Below are positions 27,265-36,972 of a stretch of 64,000 nt of DNA, in pieces. Source of the stretch: Beijerinckiaceae bacterium RH AL1. Its GTDB lineage: Bacteria > Pseudomonadota > Alphaproteobacteria > Rhizobiales > Beijerinckiaceae. The notes beneath the pieces were generated by a model. That model was not told the origin of the DNA and made no database searches. It was given only the letters and a program-made list of their open reading frames with translations. How positions within the stretch are numbered: position 1 is the stretch's first letter; each line of letters starts with the position of its first letter. A program made the position numbers and the translations under genes. The DNA lies in assembly GCA_901457705.2 (NCBI GenBank), contig LR590083.2:4154597-4218596 (forward strand), in the 5' to 3' direction.

Positions 27265-27555
27265 TTAGGACAGATAACCTTCGTTGAGACGCTCGCGCAT
27301 CTCCTTGCCGGTCTTGAAGAAGGGTACCGCCTTCTCCTCGACCTCGACATGGACGCCGGTGCGCGGATTGCGGCCGACACGCGCGTCGCGGCGCTTCACC
27401 GAGAACGCGCCGAAGCCGCGCAGCTCGACCCGGTCGCCGCGTGCCAGCGCCTTGGTAATCTCGTCGAGGATCGCGTTTACGATCTTCTCGACGTCGCGAA
27501 GATAAAGATGCGGATTGCGGTCTGCGATGCGCTGGACCAGCTCCGACTTGATCAT
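27265..27555 (-). CDS. ihfB: Integration host factor subunit beta
   Basis: DNA-bending nucleoid protein that works as a heterodimer with IhfA in replication, recombination and sigma54-dependent transcription. The 96-residue protein begins [14 protein letters not shown]. The HU/IHF signature is [21 protein letters not shown]-like, with the intercalating Pro in RNPRTG near residue 65. The start at 27555 restores the normal length. The sigma54 promoter at glnK in this window is the kind of site where IHF often assists, though no IHF site was identified there. Confidence 0.95.
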   Translation of the reverse strand: MIKSELVQRIADRNPHLYLRDVEKIVNAILDEITKALARGDRVELRGFGAFSVKRRDARVGRNPRTGVHVEVEEKAVPFFKTGKEMRERLNEGYLS

Positions 27556-27620
27556 CTCTTGCCCCTGGACTGCGGTCTCAAATCGAGAAACATCATTCAA
27601 AAGAACGAGATGGCACCGCT

Positions 27621-28586
27621 CTAGGTTCCCGGCGACGGCTCCCAGACCGCCACCAGACCCTCCATCGAACGGGCCTCCGCCAGATGGCCGGCCTCGTCCA
27701 GCACGCCCGCGAGCGAGCCGAGCCCGACGAACCGGGCCACGTCGCCGGCCGAGCCGAACAGCTTCATCGCGAACCCTGTCTTCCGCTTCCAGTCGTAGAC
27801 GGGAAGCTTGTCGGGCACATTACGCTTCTCGTGGAGATACTTGATTGCCGTCTGCTCCTCGCCGAGCGCATCGACGAGATGCAGGGCAAGGCCCTGGCGA
27901 CCGGTGAAGACCCGGCCGTCGACGACCGCGGCGAGCTGGTCGTCGTTCATGTTGCGGCGCGACTTCACGAGACCCTTGAACCAGCCGTAGGTGTCGACGA
28001 CGAGCGCGTCGATGGCGGCCTTCGCCTCCGGAGTCGTCGGCTCGAGCCCATTCGGCGACGCCTTCAAAGGCGACGACTTGATCGTCTCGACCTTGACGCC
28101 GAGCTTGTCCAGGGCGCCGGCGAAATTTGGGAACTGGAAGAGCACGCCGATCGAGCCGACGAGCGCGTTGTCCTCTGCGACGATCTGGTCGGTGCCGAGC
28201 GCGGCGATGTAGGCGCCCGACGCCGCAAGGTCCTTCACGACCGCCACGGTCGGCTTCTTCGCGGAAAGCCGGCGCAGCGCCTTGTACACGCGCTCCGATC
28301 CCGTGACCGTGCCACCGGGGCTCCCGATGTCGACGAGGACGCCCGAGGCATTCGAGTCGGTGAGGCCGTCGATCAGCTTGATCGTGTCGTCGTCGCCGGT
28401 GATCAGGCCGCCGATCGAGAGCCGCGCGATGTGCGGCACGACGGCGCCGGCGCCGCGCAGCCCGACCGCGCGCCAGCCGATAGCCAGGATCGCGACGGCG
28501 AGGGCGACGAAGGCGAGGACACGCCACAAAGAAAGGCGCCGCTGCAGGCGACGCCGGTCGATGAGCTGGTCGGAGGTCGCAGACAT
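27621..28586 (-). CDS. sppA: Signal peptide peptidase SppA
   Basis: Membrane-bound S49 serine protease that degrades cleaved signal peptides. The 321-residue protein is of the short type. One N-terminal membrane anchor (about 24-43) is followed by the protease domain. The nucleophile Ser lies in [13 protein letters not shown], with Gly-Ala in place of the usual Gly-Gly after it. The general-base Lys is in TIKSSPLK, and SPGGTV is the substrate-groove block. It lies 65 bp upstream of ihfB on the same strand and may share transcription with the ihfB-lapA-trpF run. Confidence 0.93.
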   Translation of the reverse strand: MSATSDQLIDRRRLQRRLSLWRVLAFVALAVAILAIGWRAVGLRGAGAVVPHIARLSIGGLITGDDDTIKLIDGLTDSNASGVLVDIGSPGGTVTGSERVYKALRRLSAKKPTVAVVKDLAASGAYIAALGTDQIVAEDNALVGSIGVLFQFPNFAGALDKLGVKVETIKSSPLKASPNGLEPTTPEAKAAIDALVVDTYGWFKGLVKSRRNMNDDQLAAVVDGRVFTGRQGLALHLVDALGEEQTAIKYLHEKRNVPDKLPVYDWKRKTGFAMKLFGSAGDVARFVGLGSLAGVLDEAGHLAEARSMEGLVAVWEPSPGT

Positions 28587-28655
28587 CTCGAGCGATTTCC
28601 GGGAGGTGGGGCCGGCAAACCCTAGGGCGGCGGCCGATGCGGTGCAAGCGAGGGG

Positions 28656-29543
28656 TCAGCTCGTCTCGGCCGCGAGCGATACGGCCCGCGCATAGACCTT
28701 GCGCCGCGGTTGCCCGGTTTCCCCTGCAACGACGGCGGCGGCGTCCTTGACCGACAATGTGCGCAGTGCGTCGCGTAGCCGCGCATCCAGGGCCTCGCCG
28801 TCGAGCGCCGGCACGGCGTCCGACGGTGGCCCGACCAGGAGCACGATCTCCCCGCGCGGCGCCGGCTCGGCGGCGTAGGTCGCCGCGAGCTCGGTGAGCG
28901 ACCCCCGTCGAACCGCCTCGTAGAGCTTGGTCAGCTCGCGGGCGACGGCCGCTTCGCGCGCGCCGAGCACGGCGGCGAGATCGGCGAGGCATTCGGCGAC
29001 ACGGCGCGGCGATTCGAAGAACACCAGCGTGCCGGGCACTGCGGCAAGCTCGGCGATGCGCTGGCGGCGCGCCGCGCTCCTCACCGGGAGGAAGCCTTCG
29101 AAGAAGAAGCGGCTCGAAGGCAGTCCCGCGACGACCAGCGCGGCGAGAACGGCCGAGGCACCGGGTATTGCGGTGACGGCGTGGCTCGCCTCGAGCGCCG
29201 CGCCGACCAGGCGAAAGCCGGGGTCGGAGACGAGCGGCGTACCGGCGTCGGAGACGAGCGCCAGCGCCTCGCCCTGCGCCAGCCGTGCCAAGAGGCGCGG
29301 GCGCATCTCGGCCGCGTTGTGCTCGTGATAGGCGACGAGCGGCGTCGTGATCCCGTAATGCGCCAGCAGGACCTTGGTGACCCGCGTGTCCTCGGCGACG
29401 ACGACGTTTGCGGCGGCCAGCGTCGCGAGCGCACGCAGAGAGATGTCGGCGAGGTTGCCGATCGGCGTCGCCACGATGTGGAGGCCCGGCGCCAGCGGCT
29501 CGGCTTCGGCGACGAGACCGAAAGCGGTGAAGGTCGATGTCAT
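28656..29543 (-). CDS. rsmI: 16S rRNA (cytidine-1402-2'-O)-methyltransferase
   Basis: Methylates the ribose of C1402 in the ribosomal P site. The 295-residue protein has the tetrapyrrole-methylase fold: HIVATPIGNLADISLRAL at about 22-39, AEDTRVTKVLLAHYGI following, and the SAM loop SDAGTPLVSDPGF near 91-103. The start at 29543 gives the usual short N-terminus. It diverges from the PBP-activator-like gene, a Rhizobiales arrangement, but the yraN and gshB genes that commonly follow rsmI are absent. sppA follows after 69 bp. Confidence 0.94.
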   Translation of the reverse strand: MTSTFTAFGLVAEAEPLAPGLHIVATPIGNLADISLRALATLAAANVVVAEDTRVTKVLLAHYGITTPLVAYHEHNAAEMRPRLLARLAQGEALALVSDAGTPLVSDPGFRLVGAALEASHAVTAIPGASAVLAALVVAGLPSSRFFFEGFLPVRSAARRQRIAELAAVPGTLVFFESPRRVAECLADLAAVLGAREAAVARELTKLYEAVRRGSLTELAATYAAEPAPRGEIVLLVGPPSDAVPALDGEALDARLRDALRTLSVKDAAAVVAGETGQPRRKVYARAVSLAAETS

Positions 29544-29788
29544 GTTCGACGGACACCCATGGCGCGGCCCTTCGTTGGACGATCGCGGATCGGCGGTTGC
29601 CGGCCGCCCGCGTGCGTATCCTGTGCGCCGACGTCGTGCCATGCCATAATTCGTGGCCGCGCCATCATTTGGGCGCAGGCGCTTGCTCAGCTATGTGACG
29701 GTCGCCGCGCGAGTTCATGGTAGTGGACCGCATCCTCGAGGGGGTGGACGCGGGGTCGCGAGGGCGAGGCGTCGTGGGTGCTGCCGGA

Positions 29789-31033
29789 ATGATCGGGTTT
29801 GGTCGCGTTGCCTTGCGGGCGAGCTTGGCCGGCATTGCTGCGCTCTTGCTCGCCGGCTGCGGCGGCTCGATGTTCGGCGGCGACACGAAGACCAACGGTC
29901 GTGGCGCGGGCGATCCCGACCTCTCGTTCAACGCCCCGGTCGGAAAAGTGACCTCGCAGCCGCTCGGCGGGACGACCGCCGCCAACGGCGACACGATCGG
30001 CACCGGCGCGACCAAGATCGCGCTGATCCTGCCGCTGACCGGCGGCAACGGGCAGGCTTCGCTCGTCGGCCAGTCGCTGCGCAACGCCGCCGATCTCGCC
30101 TACGCCGAATCCGGCGGCAACGACCTCACCATCCTGGTCAAGGACGACCATTCGAGCCCGGACGGGGCGCGCGACGCCGCCCAGCAGGCGCTCGCCGACG
30201 GCGCCGAGCTCGTCATCGGTCCGCTCTTCGCGCCGGACGTGCGCGAAGTGTCGAAGGTGATGCGCGGCGCGGGCAAGCCGATGATCGCGTTTTCGACCGA
30301 CACCTCCACCGCCTCGCACGGCTCCTACCTCCTCTCCTTCCTCATCGAGAGCTACGTCGACCGGATCGTCGACTTCGCCGCGTCCAAAGGGAAGAAGTCG
30401 GCCGCCGCGCTTATCCCCGACAACGACTACGGCCGGGTCGCCGAGGCGGAGTTCCAGCAGGCCACGGCCAAGCACGGCATTCGCGTCATGGGCATCGAGC
30501 ACTACACGGCGGCGACGCGCGACGAGGCGGTGAAGAAGATCGCCGCGCTCGGCGACCAGATCGACATGCTGTTCATCCCCGAGCAGGCCGATGCGATGGG
30601 CGCGATGTCGCAGTCCCTCACCACCGCTGGCGTGAATACCAAGACCGTCCAGCTCCTCGGCACCGGGCTCTGGAACGACACGCGCGTGCTGAGCCTGCCG
30701 GCGCTGCAGAACGCCTGGTTCGCGGCACCCGAGAACGGCGGCTTCAATTCCTTCGCGAACCGCTACCGCGCCAAGTACAATTCCGACCCGACGCGCATCG
30801 CGACGCTCGCCTACGACGCCGTGTCGCTCGCCGCAGCACTCGCGCATTCGCAGGGGCCGCAGCGTTATTCGGACACCGTGCTGCTCAACAAGTCCGGCTT
30901 CAACGGCGCCGACGGCGTCTTCCGCTTCCGCAACGACGGCACCAACGATCGCGGCCTCGCGGTCCTGCAGATCTCGGGCGGCAAGGCGAAGACCGTGAGC
31001 CCGGCGCCGCACACCTTCCCGCCGTCGTCCTAG
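29789..31033 (+). CDS. Penicillin-binding-protein activator-like lipoprotein
   Basis: Lipoprotein of 414 residues. The lipobox LLAGC places the lipidated Cys near residue 23 and fixes ATG 29789 as the likely start over ATG 29717. The mature part is a type-I periplasmic-binding fold (KIALILPLTGGNGQASLVGQ, IGPLFAPDV, PMIAFSTD, LGTGLWND), like the C-terminal domain of LpoA, which stimulates PBP1A. The N-terminal TPR domain of gamma-proteobacterial LpoA is missing. Opposition to rsmI is the same order seen for lpoA in other bacteria. Ligand binding has not been shown for this group. Confidence 0.82.
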   Translation: MIGFGRVALRASLAGIAALLLAGCGGSMFGGDTKTNGRGAGDPDLSFNAPVGKVTSQPLGGTTAANGDTIGTGATKIALILPLTGGNGQASLVGQSLRNAADLAYAESGGNDLTILVKDDHSSPDGARDAAQQALADGAELVIGPLFAPDVREVSKVMRGAGKPMIAFSTDTSTASHGSYLLSFLIESYVDRIVDFAASKGKKSAAALIPDNDYGRVAEAEFQQATAKHGIRVMGIEHYTAATRDEAVKKIAALGDQIDMLFIPEQADAMGAMSQSLTTAGVNTKTVQLLGTGLWNDTRVLSLPALQNAWFAAPENGGFNSFANRYRAKYNSDPTRIATLAYDAVSLAAALAHSQGPQRYSDTVLLNKSGFNGADGVFRFRNDGTNDRGLAVLQISGGKAKTVSPAPHTFPPSS

Positions 31034-31060
31034 GCTTGCCGCGAAGGCCGACGCCGCGAT

Positions 31061-31258
31061 CTAGGGGGTCTTTTCCAGGTCTTCCGGCTGCTGCGGGCCG
31101 TCGTCGAGAGCCTTCCTGTCGTCGATGCCTTCCGCGATCGCGTTGACGTAGATCTCGAAGCCCGGCATCGCCCGGATCGCCGCCAGCTCGCGGGCCGCCT
31201 GGGCGCGATCGAGCAGCGCCATGATGCCGTCGGCGACGTCTTTCGAGATGAAGAACAT
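31061..31258 (-). CDS. 65-residue protein downstream of nitrilase-like gene
   Basis: Unrecognised 65-residue protein. It starts 11 bp after the stop of the large nitrilase-like gene. Its ribosome site GAGGGAG sits in that short gap, directly after the upstream stop, so the two are translated as a pair. The N-terminal half is predicted helical (KDVADGIMALLDRAQAARELAAI). The C-terminal half is acidic and disordered (GIDDRKALDDGPQQPEDLE). No signal peptide or membrane helix is visible. It could be a small regulator or inhibitor of the upstream enzyme; that is only an inference from coupling. Confidence 0.6.
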   Translation of the reverse strand: MFFISKDVADGIMALLDRAQAARELAAIRAMPGFEIYVNAIAEGIDDRKALDDGPQQPEDLEKTP

Positions 31259-31269
31259 GGCCCGCTCCC

Positions 31270-33144
31270 TCAGATGGAGACATCGCAGTCGTGCCGCAGC
31301 TTGTCGGGCGTCACGATCGCGGCGAACGCCTCCGCCATCGGGCCGAGCCCGAGCTGCCGCTGCCCTGCGAACCGCCAGGCGACGACGCCCGGATCCTGGC
31401 GTCCGTCGAGGCTTTCATCCGTGACGTGGCTGCCCGACAGCGTGAGCAGCACGCCGTATTGATCCTTGCCGCAGATGATCTCGTCCGGCACCGTCTTCGA
31501 ATCGTCGCGCCAGAGCGCAATCACCCGATCCTCGTCGCGGTACGAGCGGAAGATGCCGAGCCGATCCTGGCGGTTCATCATCGCCTTGGAGGTCATGGTG
31601 AGGACCGCGCTGCCGGGATCCTCGGCGAGGATCGTCGCGTGCCGCGCAGGCCAGCGCTGCTTGACCTGTGGCGCGTCCATCAGCAGCGCGAAGATGATCG
31701 ACGGTCCGACCGAGCGGATCAGCTGCTGGCACGGGTCGACGCGCGCGAGGTCCTCGCAGATGAGCGCGGAGATGACCGACCCCTTGCGGATCACCGCGAA
31801 GTCGACGCGGCGGCTGAGGAGATCGATGTCCTCCCACCAGAACAGCGACGGGCTCAGCGTGCCCTGCAGGCCGTACGAGATGATCTGGTCGCGATCGAGC
31901 CGCCAGCGATGGTGCTTCTCGCGGGCCGAGGTGAGGCCGAGGGCGGTGGCACCTTTGCCCTGCGACTGGAAGACCGTGACGTTGACGAAGTTGCCGACGC
32001 GACCGTCGCGATCGGAGAGGCCCGCGATCATGAACTCCAGGCCCGGCAGCTTGTCCGGAAGCGCCGCGACCATCGCCTCGTAGAAATCTTCGTTGAGCGC
32101 CAGCTCGGGAAAAACGATGGCGTGGATGGTGTCGACCTCGCGCCGCGCCTCGGCCGCCAGCGCCACCACGAAGTCGATCATCTTCTCGTGGCTCAGGTTC
32201 GTGAGCCACTGCTGCTCGAGGCCGAAGAAGCCGCCGCGCTGGCCGCATGCCACCTCGTCGTTGCGCGGCCGGAAGGCCGATGCGGCGATCGCATAGGGGA
32301 ACGGCACCAGGAGGAGGTTCAGGTGACGCTCGTCCGGCGGCGCGTCCGTGAAGACGTAGGGCATCCAACGGCCCGTCGCGATGCCCTGCGGCGGCATCAG
32401 CGCGAGGTTGTGGGAGAGCGAACGAAGGGTGCAGCCGACGGAAGGCGTCCGCGCCTTCGGCAGCACGCACGCCATGCTCTTCTCCGCGCAGGAGAAGGTC
32501 GAGATCGCCGACGTCTCGGCCGACCCGTCAGGCTTGAACCGCATCAAGCTGCCGACGAAGAGGAAGATCAGGTACACGAAGCGCTCGAACCACGGCGCCT
32601 CCGTCTTCCGGCCGGCGATGGCAACCGCGGGATGGAAGCCGACGCCGGCCGCCACCTCGTCGGCTGCGACGAACAGGAGCAGGGCGGCGCGCCACCAGAC
32701 GGGCGTGACGTCGCCGGCATCGACCAGCGCGGCGCTGCCGTGGGTCGCGAACACCTCGGTCCACCAGACGAACAAGGGCGCGAGCGGCTTGCCTTCCGGC
32801 GTGGCGCGCCACGCGGCGTAGGCGCCGGCCTGGCGCGGATCGAGGAACCGGAAGCCGTCCATCACGCGCCAGGCCTTCGCCACGCCGCGCGCGTCCTCGA
32901 CCTCCTCCGGCGTGATGGAAAGCAGCCGCCGCGACCGCCGCTGCGTCGGTGGCGCGATATGGTGATAGGCGCCGCTGAGCAGCATCAGCCGCGCGGCGAT
33001 GGCAAACAGGTCGAACGGCAGCATCGGCGGCGCCGCATAGGCGTTCGCCGGATCGCGACCCGCCTCCGGAAACGCGAGATAGGGCACGGTCTGGCCGTCG
33101 CGGATCGGGAAAGTCTGCCGCAGGACCTCAGCTAGCGTGCTCAT
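31270..33144 (-). CDS. Large nitrilase-superfamily protein with unknown N-terminal domain
   Basis: A 624-residue protein I do not recognise as a whole. The C-terminal half (about 275-600) reads as a carbon-nitrogen hydrolase. A buried strand HLNLLLVPFPY comes first, then candidate catalytic Glu347 in IVFPELAL, Lys410 in REKHHRW, and Cys463 in ALICEDLARVD. Order and spacing (63 and 53 residues) match the Glu-Lys-Cys triad. The first 270 residues are alpha-helical and Trp-rich with no domain that I can name. There is no signal peptide, so it is cytoplasmic, and none of the usual nitrilase partners (glutamine-dependent synthetase, Lnt membrane helices) is fused. A 65-residue gene follows 11 bp later. 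Confidence 0.7.
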   Translation of the reverse strand: MSTLAEVLRQTFPIRDGQTVPYLAFPEAGRDPANAYAAPPMLPFDLFAIAARLMLLSGAYHHIAPPTQRRSRRLLSITPEEVEDARGVAKAWRVMDGFRFLDPRQAGAYAAWRATPEGKPLAPLFVWWTEVFATHGSAALVDAGDVTPVWWRAALLLFVAADEVAAGVGFHPAVAIAGRKTEAPWFERFVYLIFLFVGSLMRFKPDGSAETSAISTFSCAEKSMACVLPKARTPSVGCTLRSLSHNLALMPPQGIATGRWMPYVFTDAPPDERHLNLLLVPFPYAIAASAFRPRNDEVACGQRGGFFGLEQQWLTNLSHEKMIDFVVALAAEARREVDTIHAIVFPELALNEDFYEAMVAALPDKLPGLEFMIAGLSDRDGRVGNFVNVTVFQSQGKGATALGLTSAREKHHRWRLDRDQIISYGLQGTLSPSLFWWEDIDLLSRRVDFAVIRKGSVISALICEDLARVDPCQQLIRSVGPSIIFALLMDAPQVKQRWPARHATILAEDPGSAVLTMTSKAMMNRQDRLGIFRSYRDEDRVIALWRDDSKTVPDEIICGKDQYGVLLTLSGSHVTDESLDGRQDPGVVAWRFAGQRQLGLGPMAEAFAAIVTPDKLRHDCDVSI

Positions 33145-33244
33145 GGTCGCAACTCACCGCCGCGTCGTTCGACGCGACGTGATTACAACCTATGCGTGCG
33201 CATCCTGCAAGCTCGACGATGCGCCGCGCTCGGAGCGCGACGGC

Positions 33245-36200
33245 TCACTTGCCTTCGAGCTGCACCTTCAGCGCGGCGAGCTTGGCGAACGGGGAATTCG
33301 GGTCGGGCTGACGCTCGCGCTCGCGCGGCGGCTCGCTCTGCATCGTGCGCGGACGCTCGTCGCGGCGCGGGCCCTTGCCGCCCTTGAAGTCAGGCTTCGG
33401 GCGCCGATCGTCGCCGCCTGCCGCAAAATCCCGGCGCGGCCCGCGCGGGCGACCCTCGCCATGCCGATCGCCGAATCGCTTGCCACCGTCGCGACGCGGC
33501 TCCCCTTCGCCGCCGCTCTCGCCCTGTCCCGGGACCGAACCCGGCTCAGAAGCTGCGCCAGCCCCGTTCTGAGCCCGACGCGGTCCGCGGTTGCGATCGG
33601 CCGAGCGCCGGTTGTGAAAGTTATGGCGATGCGGCCGCCACACCTCGATCAAAGCGATCTCCGCCGGCTCAGCCGGCGCACTCTCGGCCTCAGGTTCGCC
33701 GCTCGCCGGCGCCGCTTCGGCCGCTGGCGTCTCCGGAAGGGCGTCGACGGGCACCTCGACGGGCGCCGCGGCGGCCTCGACGTCGGCGGGGCGGGGCGGC
33801 ATGGGCTCGGCCGCAACCTCGCTCGCCTCCACGGGAGCCGGTTCGGAAGCTGCGGCTTCGGCATGCGCCGCCTGCGGCTCCGGCGTCGGAGCTTCCATGG
33901 CGGAGGCCGGCATCGCGGGCGCCGCCGGCAGCGGCTCGATCGCCTCAAGCGCGCCGCCCTCGAGCGCCGCAGCGATGAGCTCGCTCTGGCGTGCGAGGCT
34001 CACGCGATCCTCGAGCGGCTCCGCAGCAACGGGCGTCGCCGGGGCACTTGCGGGCTCGGCGGCATCCTCGGCCGGAGCGGCGGTCGCCTCTGCCGGCGTC
34101 ACCTGCGGGGGCTGCAGCGGCTCGGTCGCCGCCTTGGCGACCAGCGGCACGGTGATCGCGGGTCCCGGCCGGCGATCGACGACATAGCCAAGCGAGCGCA
34201 GGATCGTGCCGAAAGCTTCTCCCGAGCAGCCGGCCAGCGAGGTCATGCCGACCGTGACGACGAAGCCGTCACCATCGGCGGTGCCGGGCGGCGGGTCGCC
34301 GGGGGTCGTGCCGGGGCGATAGGCGATCGCCGGGCGAATCAGGTCGGCGAGACGCTCGAGAATGTCGACGCGCACCGCGCGCTCGCCGCAGACGCGAAAA
34401 CCCGCCGCGCGATAGAAGCCCTTGGGGACCTGCTGGTCGGCGACGAAGCTGGTGCGGCCGGAGGCGGCGAGATGCGGCACCTCGTCGAGGCCCTTCACGC
34501 CCTCGACGCCGCCGTTTTTCAGCGCCCAAAGCTGTGCGGAGAGCGCGCGCGGCGCCGGCTTCACCAGCGCGGGAAGGTAGAGGTGATAGGCGCCGAAGCG
34601 CACGCCGAGCTTGCGCAGCGAGCCGCGCGCCTCTTGCGGCAGGTTCTTCACGTCGTCGGCGACCTTCGCGCGCTCGAGCACGCCGAGCGATTCGGCGATC
34701 TGGAAGGCGATGCCGCGCGCGATGCCGTCGAGGCCTTCGCCCTTCTCGAGCTCGGCCAAAGGCCCGAGCAGCTTGGTCACGTGCTGGGCGAGCCACAGGT
34801 CGAGACGGCGCTGCACCAGCTCGAGCGCGGGCCCCGTGAGCTGCTCGTCGGCGATGACGCGGACCTGCGGCGTCAGGATATGGCCGCCGGCCATGATGCG
34901 GCCGACCGGCTCGCCGAGCCAGCGGATCAGCCCGTCGTTGGCGAGCACGAAGGCCTCGTCGACCGCCTCGCTGACGCGGGTCGCGCGGCCTTCGATTTCG
35001 GAGGCGAGGGCCTTCTGCGCGGCCGCGTTGAGCGTCCGCGCTTCCTCTCCTGCGGCTTGCGGGTCCGACGTGAAGCGGAACCCGTTGAGCTGCCCGACGT
35101 GCTGGCCTTCGACCGTCACGTCGCCGCTGGAGGTAATCTCAGCGTCCATGATCGCATTCTCTCGTAGCCGACGGCGCAGGACGCTTGTCCGGCGGTCGAC
35201 AAATCTCTGGGCCAGACGCTGATGAAGGGCGTCGGACAGCGTGTCCTCTACCCGACGCGCCACGCGCTGCCAATGCTCGGGGTCGCGCAACCAGTCCGGC
35301 CGGTTCGCGATGAAGGTCCAGGTCCGCACCTGCGCGATGCGCGCGGAAAGCGTGTCGATCTCGCCCTCGACGCGATCGAGCGCATCGATGTGGCGCGCGA
35401 ACCAGTCGTCGGGGATGCGCCCCGCGCGCACAACGAATTGATAGATCGTCAGCACAAGCTCGGCGTGCGCGGCAGGCGACAGCTTGCGGTAGTCGGGAAT
35501 CTGACAGCAGTCCCAAAGCCGCGCGATGTCGCCGCGGTTGCGCGCCACCTTCTGCACCTCGGCATCGCGCGAGGCGATGTCGAGCGCGATCTGGTCGGCC
35601 GCCATCGGCGCGCGGGTGAGGCCGTTTTCGCCGGGCAGGAGATCGAGCGAGGCGGTGAGCGACTCGATCGAGTTGAAGTCGAGCGTCGCGTTGCGCCATT
35701 GCAGCATCCGGACGGGCTCGAAACGATGCTCCTCCAGCATCTCGACGAGCTCGTTGTCGAACGGCGGGCAGCGGCCAGAGGTGCCGAAGGTGCCGTCGCG
35801 CAGGTGGCGTCCCGCGCGCCCGGCGATCTGGCCGAACTCGGCGGGATTCAGCCGGCGGTAGTGCCAGCCGTCGAACTTGCGATCGCCGGCAAAGGCGATG
35901 TGGTCGACGTCGAGGTTCAGACCCATGCCGATCGCATCGGTGGCGACGATGTAGTCGACGTCGCCGGACTGGTACATGTCGATCTGCGCGTTGCGCGTGC
36001 GCGGCGACAGCGCCCCGAGCACGACGGCGGCGCCGCCGCGCTGGCGGCGAATCAGCTCGGCGATCGCATAGACCTCCTCGGCCGAGAAGGCGACGACGGC
36101 GGAGCGCGGCGGCAGGCGCGCCAGCTTCTTCTCGCCGGCGAAGGTGAGCTTCGAGAGCCGCGGTCGCGTGACGACCTTCACGCCCGGCAGCAATTCGGTG

Positions 36201-36637
36201 AGCGCGCGCTCCATCGTCTGCGCGCCGATGAGCAGCGTCTCCTCGGTGCCGCGACGGTTGATGATACGATCGGTGAAGACGTGGCCGCGATCGAGGTCGG
36301 CGGCGAGCTGGATCTCGTCGACGGCGACGAAGGCGAGGTCGAGATCGCGCGGCATCGCCTCCACGGTGCAAACCCAGTAGCGCGGCTGGCGCGGCTTGAT
36401 CTTCTCCTCGCCAGTGATCAGCGCCACCGCCTCGACACCGACCTTCTCGACGACGCGGTTGTACACCTCGCGCGCGAGCAGGCGCAGCGGCAGGCCGATC
36501 ATGCCACTGCGATGCGCGAGCATCCGCTCGATCGCGAAATGCGTCTTGCCGGTGTTGGTCGGCCCCAGCACGAGCGTGACGCCCGTCGCACGATCGCGCG
36601 GCGGAACGGGTGTGGCGGCGGAAAACGGGAGGTTCAT
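33245..36637 (-). CDS. Suv3-like RNA helicase with disordered basic tail
   Basis: Superfamily-2 (Ski2-like) helicase of 1130 residues, related to mitochondrial degradosome helicase Suv3. Walker A is GPTNTGKT at 25-32, the DEAD-box equivalent is VDEIQ near 108-112, and motif VI reads GQIAGRAGRH near 270. A helical accessory region of about 500 residues follows. From about residue 820 the protein turns into an Ala/Pro/Glu-rich linker, and the last 110 residues are rich in Arg, Gly and Asp (RRDFAAGGDDRRPKPDF), an RGG-like RNA-binding tail. A role in RNA decay or ribosome biogenesis is likely from the family. Confidence 0.88.
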   Translation of the reverse strand: MNLPFSAATPVPPRDRATGVTLVLGPTNTGKTHFAIERMLAHRSGMIGLPLRLLAREVYNRVVEKVGVEAVALITGEEKIKPRQPRYWVCTVEAMPRDLDLAFVAVDEIQLAADLDRGHVFTDRIINRRGTEETLLIGAQTMERALTELLPGVKVVTRPRLSKLTFAGEKKLARLPPRSAVVAFSAEEVYAIAELIRRQRGGAAVVLGALSPRTRNAQIDMYQSGDVDYIVATDAIGMGLNLDVDHIAFAGDRKFDGWHYRRLNPAEFGQIAGRAGRHLRDGTFGTSGRCPPFDNELVEMLEEHRFEPVRMLQWRNATLDFNSIESLTASLDLLPGENGLTRAPMAADQIALDIASRDAEVQKVARNRGDIARLWDCCQIPDYRKLSPAAHAELVLTIYQFVVRAGRIPDDWFARHIDALDRVEGEIDTLSARIAQVRTWTFIANRPDWLRDPEHWQRVARRVEDTLSDALHQRLAQRFVDRRTSVLRRRLRENAIMDAEITSSGDVTVEGQHVGQLNGFRFTSDPQAAGEEARTLNAAAQKALASEIEGRATRVSEAVDEAFVLANDGLIRWLGEPVGRIMAGGHILTPQVRVIADEQLTGPALELVQRRLDLWLAQHVTKLLGPLAELEKGEGLDGIARGIAFQIAESLGVLERAKVADDVKNLPQEARGSLRKLGVRFGAYHLYLPALVKPAPRALSAQLWALKNGGVEGVKGLDEVPHLAASGRTSFVADQQVPKGFYRAAGFRVCGERAVRVDILERLADLIRPAIAYRPGTTPGDPPPGTADGDGFVVTVGMTSLAGCSGEAFGTILRSLGYVVDRRPGPAITVPLVAKAATEPLQPPQVTPAEATAAPAEDAAEPASAPATPVAAEPLEDRVSLARQSELIAAALEGGALEAIEPLPAAPAMPASAMEAPTPEPQAAHAEAAASEPAPVEASEVAAEPMPPRPADVEAAAAPVEVPVDALPETPAAEAAPASGEPEAESAPAEPAEIALIEVWRPHRHNFHNRRSADRNRGPRRAQNGAGAASEPGSVPGQGESGGEGEPRRDGGKRFGDRHGEGRPRGPRRDFAAGGDDRRPKPDFKGGKGPRRDERPRTMQSEPPRERERQPDPNSPFAKLAALKVQLEGK

Positions 36638-36972
36638 CGAATCGAGCGACGAGCCTTCTGCGAGTGTGGGAGGGACGGACGCGTCGAAACGTTAAGTCGA
36701 CCTCGGGGTGCTCCTCCGCAACCTCCAGGGGGGGAGCACCCTCATTCGCGTATCACATCGGCACGGCGCGCGCGCCGAAAGTTCACGAACCGAACGCCAG
36801 CGGAACGAAACGCGCCCGAATCGCAGCTGCGCCTGGAATCAGGGTTTGTTCACACACGATCTATGCAACCCGACCGGCGACGTACAAGATGTGGTGTCTT
36901 GGCGCATAACGACGCTGTCTGATGGCGAATCTCGCGCGGACTCCGGACGGCACGTTTGTCAAACGCCGAATC
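36638..36972. other. Intergenic stretch upstream of the helicase
   Basis: No gene is visible. It contains a long hairpin (GGGTGCTCC at 36706-36714 with GGAGCACCC at 36733-36741, extendable by three weaker pairs) that would fall in the helicase 5' leader. No T-run follows on either strand, so it is not a clear terminator. The rest is unremarkable and should hold the helicase promoter. Confidence 0.45.

Noticed and set aside
36700-36745. Rho-independent terminator upstream of the helicase
   Set aside because: The stem is strong but neither strand has a T-tract after it, and no gene ends there on the plus strand.
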